This document shows positions 24,758-33,457 of a stretch of DNA of 43,156 bases, piece after piece. Position 1 is the stretch's first letter, and the number at the start of each line of letters is the position of its first letter. The notes below the pieces were generated by a model that saw only the letters and a program-made list of their open reading frames with translations, searched no databases and was not told the origin of the DNA. Made by a program: the position numbers and the translations under genes. This DNA comes from CAZUQA01 sp964622375 (GTDB lineage Bacteria; Bacillota_I; Bacilli_A; Erysipelotrichales; Erysipelotrichaceae): positions 1-43,156 of the forward strand of contig CAZUQA010000052.1 of assembly GCA_964622375.1 (NCBI GenBank), given 5' to 3'.

Positions 24758-26200
24758 TTATTTGCCGGTATATGATTTTCCAACTTTGATATTGTATATT
24801 TCTAAGGGGCTTTCGGTACAAGGCGGTTTCCAGTTTCTAGCACTACAACGGTTGTTATAAGCTGTATCACCAAAGCCGGCACCCATGGTTATATCGCCTT
24901 TCTTTTTAAACTGTTCTACCATCGCTGCCATATTATTTTCACCTAAATAAACAATGTGTTGATGCAAATGATTGCCGGTCGAGCAACCGCTGGAGCCGAC
25001 ATAACCGATAACATCGCCTTGGCTGACAATCTGCCCGACTTTTACAACATTGCTGACACCGGAGCGAAAATGGTAATTAATTATCATATAAACCGAAGAC
25101 TTCACTTGTATCATCAAGACCACCTGGTTACCGCCGGAGCGCGCCGCCGAAGAACCACAACGTTGACAATAATAACCGATAGAGGGGCATTGGTCACTGA
25201 CAAACAGGATGACTCCGTTGCCCGGGGCAACTACCGAACGACCACCGGCTGCGGCAAAATCGACAGCTACATGCCGACCGCCGCCAAAGCTGGCAGGATA
25301 GTTCCAACAACCGGCAGAGATAGAAAACTTCCCTTTAATGGGATAAATCCACCCGGGTGAAGGCTGTACATTGCCAATTGCGGTTGTCACCTTGTTTAGC
25401 GCATCCCGAATCTCTTTGAGGTTATCAACCGCTTCAGCTTGTTCCGCTTCTAGCTGAGCTTCAACTTTGCGATACTCGACAATGATTTTATCAACTTCTG
25501 CTTTAAGAATCTTTATTGAGCGGATATTCGTTTCCAAAGTAGTCTTTTGGGCTTCTAAAATACTGCGTTGTGACATCAAGTCATCGCGATCGCTATTCAA
25601 CGCTTTGATCTCCTCTTGTAGTTGGGAAATCTGGTCACGGTCATAAGTTGTAATATCCTTAATCCCTTCAGCTCTTCTGATGAAGTCGCCAAAATCTTTA
25701 GCCCCGAAAATGAAATCGATATACCCGTCATAATTATTTACACCTTGCATCATCACCATGCGCTCTTTGATGTAGCCATCTAAACGTTCAATATTGTTTT
25801 CTCGGATAACAATCCGCGTTTCTAAAACTTCGATATTTTCCGTGATTGTTGCGATACTGGTGTTGAGATTATTTATATCCTTTTGAATAGCTGCAATCTG
25901 GGCATTGTAGTCCGCCACTTTCAACATAAAACCATTTAAATCCTTTTTGATTGCCGCGATGCTGTTGTTTAAACGCGTTACATCTTTATTAGCCTTGATC
26001 GCTTTCTCTTGTAAGTAAGCTTGAAAACCGGAACACACCGTCTTTTCCGCATTAGTTAAACCGATCTTTGAACAAAGATTGTAGTAGTATTCCTCATTCT
26101 TGCTGTATTCGTCAGTAGCTGCGGCATAAGAAACCCCACTGAGCAGTACACCAATACTCAGGCAACAAACAAGCAGTATTTTCGTTAGATACTTTTTCAT
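24758..26200 (-). CDS. Exported M23 peptidoglycan hydrolase with coiled-coil (FtsEX partner), 480 aa
   Basis: A signal peptide (cleavage probably after SYAAA, near 28) is followed by a long coiled coil (about 65-270). The C-terminal M23/LytM domain spans about 283-425. Zinc and catalytic residues are all present: His310 and Asp314 (RHVAVDF), His377 (INYHF), and His411 and His413 (NHLHQH). So unlike E. coli EnvC, which only activates other enzymes, this one should cut peptidoglycan. The coiled coil is the expected contact for FtsX, encoded one base upstream; its SD (AGGAGG) lies in the last codons of ftsX. The mature protein has nine cysteines, including an inserted CPSIGYYCQRC loop (338-348), which is unusual for this family. 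Confidence 0.88.
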   Translation of the reverse strand: MKKYLTKILLVCCLSIGVLLSGVSYAAATDEYSKNEEYYYNLCSKIGLTNAEKTVCSGFQAYLQEKAIKANKDVTRLNNSIAAIKKDLNGFMLKVADYNAQIAAIQKDINNLNTSIATITENIEVLETRIVIRENNIERLDGYIKERMVMMQGVNNYDGYIDFIFGAKDFGDFIRRAEGIKDITTYDRDQISQLQEEIKALNSDRDDLMSQRSILEAQKTTLETNIRSIKILKAEVDKIIVEYRKVEAQLEAEQAEAVDNLKEIRDALNKVTTAIGNVQPSPGWIYPIKGKFSISAGCWNYPASFGGGRHVAVDFAAAGGRSVVAPGNGVILFVSDQCPSIGYYCQRCGSSAARSGGNQVVLMIQVKSSVYMIINYHFRSGVSNVVKVGQIVSQGDVIGYVGSSGCSTGNHLHQHIVYLGENNMAAMVEQFKKKGDITMGAGFGDTAYNNRCSARNWKPPCTESPLEIYNIKVGKSYTGK

Positions 26201-26201
26201 C

Positions 26202-27092
26202 TTACCTCCTAAAGCGCAGATATCGACTTACCGAAATGAAACTGCCGATTAAGCCGACGGCGCAACCAATAGCCAACAGATAAAGTGAGATATCCCGTAC
26301 TGCCGGCATTACCGGAGCCAAGGATAACAGATCGGTCATAATGTGACCGCCCATAACTTGGTACAAATAATTGTAACCAAAAACGATTATCGCAATCGGT
26401 AAAGCGCTACCCAAAACCCCGATGAAAATACCTTCAATCATAAAAGGTGTTCTGATAAAGTTATTGGTTGCTCCGACATGTCGCATGATACTTATTTCGC
26501 GGTTTCTGCCGTAAATTGTTATCTTGATGGTGTTGTTGATTAAGAAAATTGCTAATAAGGAAAAGACAGCAGCCGCGACATAGGCCCCAATATTAATGGC
26601 ATTCATGGTCACAATCATTTTTACGGTATTCCCGCCACCATACTTAACAGTATCGACATACTGCAGACTTTTGATTTGTTGGGCAATATCTTCAAGGGTA
26701 TCCCCTTTCTCAACTTTCACATAGAAAGCATTATGCATCGGATTGTTCGCTCCCCGATAGATAGCATACTCTTGGCCATAGGAAACGATGAATTTTTCTA
26801 ACTCTTCATCTTTGGAAGAATAGGTCACTGCTAAAACGCCCTCCATATTCTTTATTTCATTAGCCAGATAGTCGATATTTACCTGTTCGGCTTCGTTGTC
26901 CAACTTGACAAATATTTCAACATTCTGTTCGATGTTACGGGTGATATTGGTGATATTGGCACTGATCAACATTACAGCACCGATTAATATCAAAGTGATG
27001 GAAACCGCTGAAGCTGAAGAAAAAGCCATAGCGAAATGTCGGGTAATCCCATAAAAAGCTTCACGGAAATGACGGGCTATATTACTGAACAT
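26202..27092 (-). CDS. ftsX: Cell division permease FtsX, 296 aa
   Basis: The protein has an N-terminal helix, a large extracytoplasmic loop (about 45-165) and three further helices with the conserved MRHVGATNNFIRTPFMIEG motif. It couples FtsE ATP hydrolysis to activation of a peptidoglycan hydrolase outside the cell. The start overlaps the end of ftsE by 11 bases, and GGAGGTTTGAACA serves as SD. The M23 hydrolase follows directly, the typical Gram-positive ftsEX-hydrolase set. Confidence 0.95.
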   Translation of the reverse strand: MFSNIARHFREAFYGITRHFAMAFSSASAVSITLILIGAVMLISANITNITRNIEQNVEIFVKLDNEAEQVNIDYLANEIKNMEGVLAVTYSSKDEELEKFIVSYGQEYAIYRGANNPMHNAFYVKVEKGDTLEDIAQQIKSLQYVDTVKYGGGNTVKMIVTMNAINIGAYVAAAVFSLLAIFLINNTIKITIYGRNREISIMRHVGATNNFIRTPFMIEGIFIGVLGSALPIAIIVFGYNYLYQVMGGHIMTDLLSLAPVMPAVRDISLYLLAIGCAVGLIGSFISVSRYLRFRR

Positions 27093-27768
27093 TGTTCAAA
27101 CCTCCTTCCAGATCAGCTACCAAATGCCCGCTGTCTAAGACCAAAGTGCGGTGAGGATAAGTTTTAACTAAGTTCATATCGTGAGTTACCACAATAATTG
27201 TGGTATTTTCTTCCCGGTTGATACGATTCAATAATTGAATAATCTCGTTGGCTTTGCCGGCATCAAGATTTCCGGTTGGCTCATCGGCTATCAATACTTT
27301 AGGCGAATTAGCGATAGCGCGGGCGATCGCTACTCTTTGTTGTTGGCCACCGGAAAGCTCCGTAGGATAAGCTCGAGCTTTATCACTTAAACCGACCAAA
27401 GCCAAGACTTCTCTAACTCGTTTTCTGATTTTTTGTTTACCGGCACCGACGCATTCCATGGCAAAAGCAATATTTTCCTGGACTTTCTTTTGTTCTAACA
27501 GGCGATAGTCTTGGAAAACCACCCCGATATTTCGACGATACTTCGGTACTTGGGAGTGGCGCAATTTTCCGACATTGATTTTGTTGACTATAACTTTTCC
27601 GGTGGTCGGAATCTCCTCACCATCTAAAAGTTTAATCATCGTCGATTTGCCACAACCAGTTGGCCCGATAATGTAGACAAAGTCGCCTTCGTTGATTTCT
27701 AAGTTGATATCATAAAGGGCGTTAACCCCGTTGCTGTACGTTTTTGCGATATTTTCAAGTTTTATCAT
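27082..27768 (-). CDS. ftsE: Cell division ATP-binding protein FtsE, 228 aa
   Basis: A complete ABC ATPase: Walker A GPTGCGKST, Q-loop VFQDYRLL (the DYRLL form is typical of FtsE), signature LSGGQQQRVAIARAI, Walker B VLIADEPTGNLD and the switch His in VVTHDMNLV. It drives FtsX in the cytoplasm. GGAGAACCTTA precedes the ATG. It is the first gene of the ftsEX-M23 operon. Confidence 0.96.
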   Translation of the reverse strand: MIKLENIAKTYSNGVNALYDINLEINEGDFVYIIGPTGCGKSTMIKLLDGEEIPTTGKVIVNKINVGKLRHSQVPKYRRNIGVVFQDYRLLEQKKVQENIAFAMECVGAGKQKIRKRVREVLALVGLSDKARAYPTELSGGQQQRVAIARAIANSPKVLIADEPTGNLDAGKANEIIQLLNRINREENTTIIVVTHDMNLVKTYPHRTLVLDSGHLVADLEGGLNNVQ

Positions 27769-27830
27769 TAAGGTTCTCCATTTTTCTCCAACTGAAAGTT
27801 GATAAAAAATTAGACATTCTACCCTAAAAT

Positions 27831-27839
27831 ATTATAACA
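27831..27839 (-). promoter_or_regulatory. Extended -10 promoter of ftsE
   Basis: The minus strand reads TGTTATAAT, a perfect extended -10 box, about 60 bases before the ftsE ATG. No good -35 is present, which extended -10 promoters do not need. It lies back to back with the promoter of the DUF885 gene. Confidence 0.55.
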
Positions 27840-27875
27840 TAATTGACTTTTCCCTATAAGTAATATGCCTATAAA

Positions 27876-27884
27876 TGGTATAAT
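27876..27884 (+). promoter_or_regulatory. Extended -10 promoter of the DUF885 gene
   Basis: TGGTATAAT on the plus strand, with TATAAT at 27879-27884, lies about 36 bases before the ATG. An SD (GAGGAAAG) lies between. The two divergent genes share an intergenic space of about 150 bp. Confidence 0.55.
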
Positions 27885-27920
27885 TGCTATAAATTGAAAA
27901 GAAAACAATGAGGAAAGTAT

Positions 27921-29681
27921 ATGAAAAAAATACGCAACAGCATCTTAGCTTTATTTCTTTGTTTTTCCCTTTTCGCCTGTAAAGCAGAGAAGGAAGTGAT
28001 TGAACCACCAGAAAAAGTAAATGAGGCCTTCCTGGCTTTTACTGACAAGTTGGTTGGCTGGTACTATGGTGAAAACTCCGTCAGTGCTTATTTTGACTTT
28101 GCCCATCCGGAAAAATACGGCATCGTTTTAGGAAAGCCGGATTTTACTATTCCCAGTTATGAAAAAGTCCTAAAGACCGCCGAAGAAGCGAAAGCTCACT
28201 TAACAAACCTAAAAAGCTTTGACTACCAGTCTTTAAGTAAAAGCGAAAAAATGACTTATGATCTTTTGGAATATGATCTTCAATCAAACATCGATTTACC
28301 GGATTTTTATTACTTTAGGATGGGGGCTTTGGGAAATTTCCTCGGACTGAATTGTAATTTGCCTTACTATTACATCGCTTGGCCTTTGCTTTCAAAAGAC
28401 TATCTTGAAGGCCTGATTTATACTTTAGACAATTTGATACCGACCTTTCAAAACTGGATTGATTATGAATTCGCCAGAGTTGCTCATGGCTACTCATTAT
28501 CGAAAAACAGCTACCAAGGTATTGTTACTAATGCCCAGAAAATTGTCGATGCCGGTGATGAGTATTTCTTGATCGATCAAATCGTCAAACGCGTAGCCAC
28601 AGTACCCGGGCTCAGTGCTACAGAAATCGCATCCTACCAAAAAATTGTCGAAGAATCAATGAAAACCAACTATATCGGAGCCTATCGCTTGTTGGTTCAA
28701 CAAATCCCCAAACTCTATACTTCTTGCCCCGACCCGGAGAAATCCGGACTGCCGCACTTTAAAAAGGGTGATGAGTTTTACCGCTTCATGTTGAAATACA
28801 ATGTCGGAGTCGATGATAACCCCGAGCAAATCTACGCTTACTTTGAAAAGAAATTAGCCGAGCAGATTGATTTGTACATTTCCACTAACAATGCACATAG
28901 TGATTATGAAAATATTGAATATCTCTTTGCGATAATGGACAACAGCAATAAAATTGACGATGTCATGGATTTTTTAGCTAAAGCTTCAATGAAGGACTAC
29001 CCGGCAATTAATAAACCGCAGTATATTACAGAATTAGTCGATAAAACCCAACAAGAGAACTTTTCCCCGGCCGCTTATTTCACACCGCTTTTGGATAGTG
29101 ATTATACCAACTTAATACTCATCAATCCCTCTTCAAACTCCGGAAAGTACTCTACTATCGCGCATGAAACTTACCCGGGACATCTCTATCAGTTTAACTA
29201 TGTCAGTCAGTCAAAGTTACCGATGATTCGCAAAATCATCAGTGTCACTGGTTATGCTGAAGGTTGGGCGACCTATACCGATCATCAAGCTCTTAAGTAT
29301 GTACCCAAGATCAAAGACTACCAAATAACCCTTTACCATTTAAATGAAGACATCATCTATACACTCTGGTGTATGGTTGATATCGGCATCAATTATCATG
29401 GTTGGGGTGTCAATAAAGTCCAGGAATTCTTAGCTGGCTACCTCGGTGAGTTTAGTTATACTAATGCTGAATACTTCTTCGATGTCGTACAAGAAAATCC
29501 GACTAATATGTTGCAGTATTACTACGCCTTCTATTTACTGGAAGACTATAAAGCGGAATTCTTTAAAACCGCAAAGAAGCCAACAGATTTTATGTTCAAT
29601 AAAGCTGTAGTTGAAGTTGGTGCTGTACCCTTCCCCTTGTTGAAAAAACACTTAATCGAAGTAGCTGAAAAAACAAAATAA
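27921..29681 (+). CDS. DUF885-family lipoprotein, probable zinc metallopeptidase, 586 aa
   Basis: A lipoprotein signal ends in LFAC with Cys20 as the lipid site, so the protein should be anchored outside. The DUF885 hallmark HETYPGH (residues 415-421) is an HExxxGH-type variant of the gluzincin motif. GYAEGWATY supplies Glu447, the likely third zinc ligand. Members of this family behave as metallocarboxypeptidase-like enzymes, but substrates are mostly unknown. The SD is GAGGAAAG. It is a single-gene unit with its own promoter and terminator, on the strand opposite to ftsE. Confidence 0.85.
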   Translation: MKKIRNSILALFLCFSLFACKAEKEVIEPPEKVNEAFLAFTDKLVGWYYGENSVSAYFDFAHPEKYGIVLGKPDFTIPSYEKVLKTAEEAKAHLTNLKSFDYQSLSKSEKMTYDLLEYDLQSNIDLPDFYYFRMGALGNFLGLNCNLPYYYIAWPLLSKDYLEGLIYTLDNLIPTFQNWIDYEFARVAHGYSLSKNSYQGIVTNAQKIVDAGDEYFLIDQIVKRVATVPGLSATEIASYQKIVEESMKTNYIGAYRLLVQQIPKLYTSCPDPEKSGLPHFKKGDEFYRFMLKYNVGVDDNPEQIYAYFEKKLAEQIDLYISTNNAHSDYENIEYLFAIMDNSNKIDDVMDFLAKASMKDYPAINKPQYITELVDKTQQENFSPAAYFTPLLDSDYTNLILINPSSNSGKYSTIAHETYPGHLYQFNYVSQSKLPMIRKIISVTGYAEGWATYTDHQALKYVPKIKDYQITLYHLNEDIIYTLWCMVDIGINYHGWGVNKVQEFLAGYLGEFSYTNAEYFFDVVQENPTNMLQYYYAFYLLEDYKAEFFKTAKKPTDFMFNKAVVEVGAVPFPLLKKHLIEVAEKTK

Positions 29682-29702
29682 GTTAAAGAATCTATTTACA
29701 AT

Positions 29703-29730
29703 AAAAGCCGACGGAAAAATGTCGGCTTTT
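29703..29730 (+). terminator. Terminator after the DUF885 gene
   Basis: AAAAGCCGAC and GTCGGCTTTT form a perfect 10-bp stem with an 8-base loop. The T run is inside the stem end. It works in both directions by symmetry and is 21 bases past the stop. Confidence 0.8.
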
Positions 29731-29734
29731 CATA

Positions 29735-29775
29735 TTGACACGCCATTTGTATCATTGTATTATTATTGTAATACA
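29735..29775 (+). promoter_or_regulatory. Promoter and operator of the gntR-ABC operon
   Basis: A consensus -35 TTGACA (29735-29740), a 17-bp spacer and -10 TATTAT (29758-29763) precede the gntR gene. The perfect inverted repeat TGTATTA-N6-TAATACA (29756-29775) covers the -10 box, where a YtrA-type GntR dimer would block RNA polymerase. Autoregulation is inferred from position. Confidence 0.75.
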
Positions 29776-29789
29776 GAAAGGAGCAACCG

Positions 29790-30164
29790 ATGTATCAGTT
29801 TAACAGTAACGCACCTATATATTTGCAGTTGATTGAAATTATCAAACAACAGATTATTAACGGTACACTAACAGAAAATGCTAAAGTAAAAAGTGTCAGG
29901 GATTATGCTGTTGAATTCGGGGTAAATCCTAATACCGTCCAGAAAGCATTGAGTGAATTGGAAAAACAAGGTTACATCCATACCGCGCGAACCAGCGGCC
30001 GCTTTGTAGCTTTGGGTAAACAGGACATGCTTAGCGCCAAGCTCAGCATTGCTGAAAACAAAACCCAAGAGTACATAAAAGCCATGGGTGATATCGCTTG
30101 TAGTAGTGAGGAAATCCTCGATTTAATTAAAAGAGAACTAAAGAAAGAAGGTAAACAAAAATGA
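29790..30164 (+). CDS. GntR-family regulator, YtrA subfamily, 124 aa
   Basis: A winged helix with SVRDYAVEFGVNPNTVQKALSELEKQGYI fills residues 35-65, and a short C-terminal helical tail follows. There is no large ligand domain. This is the YtrA type, usually repressing the ABC transporter genes beside it. The SD AAAGGAG precedes the ATG. The stop overlaps the start of the ABC ATPase gene by four bases (ATGA). Confidence 0.9.
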   Translation: MYQFNSNAPIYLQLIEIIKQQIINGTLTENAKVKSVRDYAVEFGVNPNTVQKALSELEKQGYIHTARTSGRFVALGKQDMLSAKLSIAENKTQEYIKAMGDIACSSEEILDLIKRELKKEGKQK

Positions 30165-30862
30165 GCGAAACAATTATCGCCTTAGAGAACCTGACCAAGA
30201 GTTATTACAATACTGTAGCTCTTGACAATGTTAACCTAAATCTCAAAACCGGACAGATCGTTGGTTTATGCGGACCTAACGGTTCGGGAAAAACCACCCT
30301 TATTAAAATTCTTAACGGCTTGTTAAAACGTTATGAAGGCCGGGTCTTGATTGACGGGCAGAAACCAAATGTTTACACCCGTTCCTTGATTTCCTATTTA
30401 CCGGATGTTTGTTATTTGGCAAAATGGATGACCGGTAATGAGGTGATCATGATGTTTAAAGATTTGTATATCGACTTTGACGGTGAGAAAATGGCAAGTT
30501 TAGCCGAGAGAATGAAAATCGACACTAAGCGCCAGATTAAAGAAATGTCCAAGGGCACCGTTGAGAAATTTCAACTGGCTTTAGTCATGAGTCGCCAGGC
30601 TAAAATCTATATTCTCGATGAACCCATTGGTGGCGTCGATCCGGCTGCTCGTGATCTGATTTTAAATACGATTATTGACAATTATGCCGAGAACTCTTTA
30701 GTTCTGCTTTCCACTCATCTGATTCAAGATGTGGAAAAAATATTTGATAGTGTGATTTTCTTAAAAGATGGTGAAGTTGTCTTATTTGATGAAGTAGACA
30801 ATATCCGACAGGAACAACAACGTTCGATTGATGAATTGTTCCGGGAGGTTTTCCGATGCTAA
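30161..30862 (+). CDS. ABC transporter ATP-binding protein, 233 aa
   Basis: Walker A GPNGSGKTT, signature-like MSKGTVEKFQLALVMSRQ (a variant of LSGGQ found in YtrB/BcrA-type exporters), Walker B IYILDEPIGGVDP and switch His in LLSTHLIQD. The ATPase probably powers the permease encoded next. Such GntR-linked systems often respond to cell-wall antibiotics or act in envelope stress, which is inferred from family context. It is coupled to both neighbours by short overlaps. Confidence 0.9.
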   Translation: MSETIIALENLTKSYYNTVALDNVNLNLKTGQIVGLCGPNGSGKTTLIKILNGLLKRYEGRVLIDGQKPNVYTRSLISYLPDVCYLAKWMTGNEVIMMFKDLYIDFDGEKMASLAERMKIDTKRQIKEMSKGTVEKFQLALVMSRQAKIYILDEPIGGVDPAARDLILNTIIDNYAENSLVLLSTHLIQDVEKIFDSVIFLKDGEVVLFDEVDNIRQEQQRSIDELFREVFRC

Positions 30863-31677
30863 AGTTAATCAAACACGAATTAATTGCAACTTACCGCAAT
30901 TACATGACCATCTTTGTTGGTGTATTAGCCCTCAGCATATTGGGTGGTCTATCCAACCTAATTGCTGACGAAGAACTTGTCAGTGTTTTTGCCATCTTGG
31001 CTTTTTCCGCATTTGCCATTGGCGGTATGGTGATATTGTTGATTCAAAGCATTAAGATGTATACCAGCGATCTATATTCAGCCCGGGGTTATCTTAATTT
31101 AACTTTACCGGTTCCGACTTGGAAACTGCTATTGTCAAAAATCATCGTGATGATTTTGTGGTATATAATTACCTTTATAGTCTTCTGCCTGGCTTTCTTT
31201 GTTTTTGCTCTCATTACGACACTTACTTATAACTACATCATCACAATCCAGGATATTGTTGATGCTATCAAAGGTATCTTTGAATATTTAAAACTTCCTT
31301 GGGATGTCTATGTATTGTGGATTATCGCTTCTTTTACCTCGCTGTTTTCCACGATTTCCTTGGTCGGCTTAGCCGCAACTTTGGTTTCTACCGGAAGAAT
31401 TCGAAAATTCAAATGGGCAGTTGCTGTGGTTATTTATTTCTTTTTTAGCTATCTGATAACTTTTGCGCGCCATGCATTAAGCAAACTACTGAAAATCAGT
31501 TATGATCCGACGACATTCTCGGGCTTGGGTAATCTCTTTTCTATCTATGGGCTTTCAGCTTTCGCTACGGATTTTAATGCCCAGACTTGGCTGAGTATCT
31601 GCCTGAATCTGCTTGTTGGGCTGATCGCTTTTATAGCGACGGTTTGGTTAGTCGATAACAAAATAGAAATCGAATAA
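30856..31677 (+). CDS. ABC transporter permease, 273 aa
   Basis: The N-terminus MLKLIKHELIATYRNY is the usual amphipathic start of ABC-2 type permeases. Six hydrophobic helices follow. There is no large outer loop. It starts 7 bases inside the end of the ATPase gene with GGGAGG as SD. The substrate cannot be told from the sequence. Confidence 0.85.
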   Translation: MLKLIKHELIATYRNYMTIFVGVLALSILGGLSNLIADEELVSVFAILAFSAFAIGGMVILLIQSIKMYTSDLYSARGYLNLTLPVPTWKLLLSKIIVMILWYIITFIVFCLAFFVFALITTLTYNYIITIQDIVDAIKGIFEYLKLPWDVYVLWIIASFTSLFSTISLVGLAATLVSTGRIRKFKWAVAVVIYFFFSYLITFARHALSKLLKISYDPTTFSGLGNLFSIYGLSAFATDFNAQTWLSICLNLLVGLIAFIATVWLVDNKIEIE

Positions 31678-31688
31678 GCTTGTTTACC

Positions 31689-31731
31689 AAAAAAGCACGG
31701 TTCTGATTATTATACTTCACTGTGCTTTTTT
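31689..31731. terminator. Bidirectional terminator between the ABC permease and comEB
   Basis: AAAAAAGCAC and GTGCTTTTTT pair across a 21-base loop region, giving a T run on either strand. It ends the plus-strand gntR-ABC operon and the minus-strand lspA-rluD-rhomboid-comEB operon, whose last stop codon touches the stem. Confidence 0.75.
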
Positions 31732-32203
31732 ATTTGACTTCTACTTTAATTTCGATATTAGTGCCGGTTTGTCGTAACTTGACTTTGGCTGCCTCTAACA
31801 TGCGTTTACTGGCCTTAACCGCTGAAGTCGCGGCATATTTATCGCTCTCATAAATGATCTCTTTAATTCCGCTTTGGATAATGGCTTTAGCGCATTCATT
31901 ACAGGGAAACAACGAGACATAGATCCGACATTCATGGAGATTTTGAATGCTGTTGAGGATGGCATTCAGCTCAGCATGCACGACATAAGGATACTTGGTT
32001 TCATTAGTTTCTCCTTCTCTTTCCCAGGGAAACTCATTATCATCGCAACCACTGGGCATGCCGTTGTAACCAATACCAACTACGCGATTGCTACCGTTGA
32101 CAATACAAGCTCCGACTTGGGTTGAGGGATCCTTGGAACGCCAAGCCGCCAAATGTGCTAAAGCCATGAAATATTCATCCCAACTTAATACTTTTTTTGC
32201 CAT
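31730..32203 (-). CDS. comEB: dCMP deaminase (ComEB type), 157 aa
   Basis: This zinc enzyme deaminates dCMP to dUMP for dTTP supply. The zinc motif is VVHAELNAI, with the second half LFPCNECAKAI holding the two Cys ligands. SKDPSTQVGACIV near the start is family-typical. The SD AGGTAAAGAATT lies at the end of the rhomboid gene. It closes the lspA operon. It is called ComEB by similarity to Bacillus; a role in competence is not implied. Confidence 0.92.
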   Translation of the reverse strand: MAKKVLSWDEYFMALAHLAAWRSKDPSTQVGACIVNGSNRVVGIGYNGMPSGCDDNEFPWEREGETNETKYPYVVHAELNAILNSIQNLHECRIYVSLFPCNECAKAIIQSGIKEIIYESDKYAATSAVKASKRMLEAAKVKLRQTGTNIEIKVEVK

Positions 32204-32209
32204 AATTCT

Positions 32210-33457
32210 TTACCTCTTTTTGTAGTACTCATTCATCCGTACTCTGACTTTAGTTCCGTAATCAGGAAAGCCGATATCCCCATAAACTTTATAGACTTCA
32301 TTATCAATCAAAATAAAGCGATAGTCCAGCTCGGTATTTAGAGTAGCCATATACAGAATCAAGCCCAAAAGCAAACCAAAAGCTACTGTGGTACTGCGTT
32401 GCAGGTTTTTATTCTGCGGATAAATGAAGATAAAGCCCAACAACAAGCCGCTGATTAAACCGCCTAAATGCGCTAACCAACCCACATTAGGAGAAAAATT
32501 GTCAAACAAACAAACAACAGCAATAATCACTATTTGCGCCAGAATTCGGGGATTCTTTATCATTCCGCTTTTAATTAAGACGATAATCAACAAAGCAAGC
32601 AAAGCATAGACCCCGCCGCTCAAACCGTAGGCTACCAGATTCCCCCCGACACTGAATTCGAAGAGACTCCCCATAATAATCCCCACCAACAAAACCAGCA
32701 AATACTTGCAGCGTCCTAATAAGGGTTCAAGGAAACGACCGATACTAAAGAAAGCGTAAAGATTGAAAATCAAATGCCCAAACTCCATATGCACAAACCC
32801 GGCAGTCAGAAAACGCCAGTATTGGTTCATCCCCAAAACAAAAGCTTTATAGTAAGCTCCTAAAACTATGGCAATAGCCGAATCAATGATCGTCAATTCC
32901 TTTAGATACAAACGCAACAAATAGACGAGTATACAGAGCAAACTGACCGCAATGGTTACTAAAGGTATTTTTTTATCCAGTTTCATTTTACTGCTTTGCA
33001 GGCTGATTTTGCGGAAAGTCGCAACATTAGCTTGCATTTTTTCGTACTCTTTTTCCGGATCTTCAATCTCCACAATAGCCATACTCACATTGGGAAAAAT
33101 ATCTTCTAACTCTTTAGGCATTTTACTGTTTTCGCAGGTCCCCCATACCGTAGCCTCGTCTTCTATTACAAACTCAGCTGTGCTATTTCCGGTATAGATT
33201 TCCAACAATTTTACTTCCCTTTTTAATACTTCTTTAACCCCATTTTTAACTTTTTCAATATAATCATGATGAAAAACCGTCGAGCCACTGGGTTTATTGG
33301 AGATCTTAATCAGATTATAGTTCGAGTTTTTCCCGTTAGCCAACCAAATGTTTTGCTCGTCATTCTGGACAACGACAAAATTGAACTGATAGTCCCGAAT
33401 CAAGATAAAGGTCAGCTTCAGGGCAATAACATCACCTTTCTTAATATCCACTTTCAT
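32210..33457 (-). CDS. Rhomboid intramembrane serine protease with soluble N-terminal domain, about 415 aa
   Basis: Counting from an in-frame ATG at 33478, residues 1-165 form a soluble domain and about 170-365 hold the six-to-seven-helix rhomboid core. Key sites are GHLIFN (His235, Asn239), GLSGG (nucleophile Ser287) and AHLGGLISG (His337). Rhomboids cleave within membrane helices. The layout resembles Bacillus GluP/YqgP, but without the TPR tail seen there. The SD AAAAGGAGA sits right before ATG 33455-33457, which is too close; the GTG six bases further on (MKV, at V) has better spacing and may be the true start. It overlaps the end of rluD. Confidence 0.85.
   Translation of the reverse strand: MKVDIKKGDVIALKLTFILIRDYQFNFVVVQNDEQNIWLANGKNSNYNLIKISNKPSGSTVFHHDYIEKVKNGVKEVLKREVKLLEIYTGNSTAEFVIEDEATVWGTCENSKMPKELEDIFPNVSMAIVEIEDPEKEYEKMQANVATFRKISLQSSKMKLDKKIPLVTIAVSLLCILVYLLRLYLKELTIIDSAIAIVLGAYYKAFVLGMNQYWRFLTAGFVHMEFGHLIFNLYAFFSIGRFLEPLLGRCKYLLVLLVGIIMGSLFEFSVGGNLVAYGLSGGVYALLALLIIVLIKSGMIKNPRILAQIVIIAVVCLFDNFSPNVGWLAHLGGLISGLLLGFIFIYPQNKNLQRSTTVAFGLLLGLILYMATLNTELDYRFILIDNEVYKVYGDIGFPDYGTKVRVRMNEYYKKR

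Noticed and set aside
24956..25360. A 134-codon plus-strand frame opposite the M23 gene
   Set aside because: It is antisense to a well-supported gene and its composition mirrors the codon pattern of that gene.
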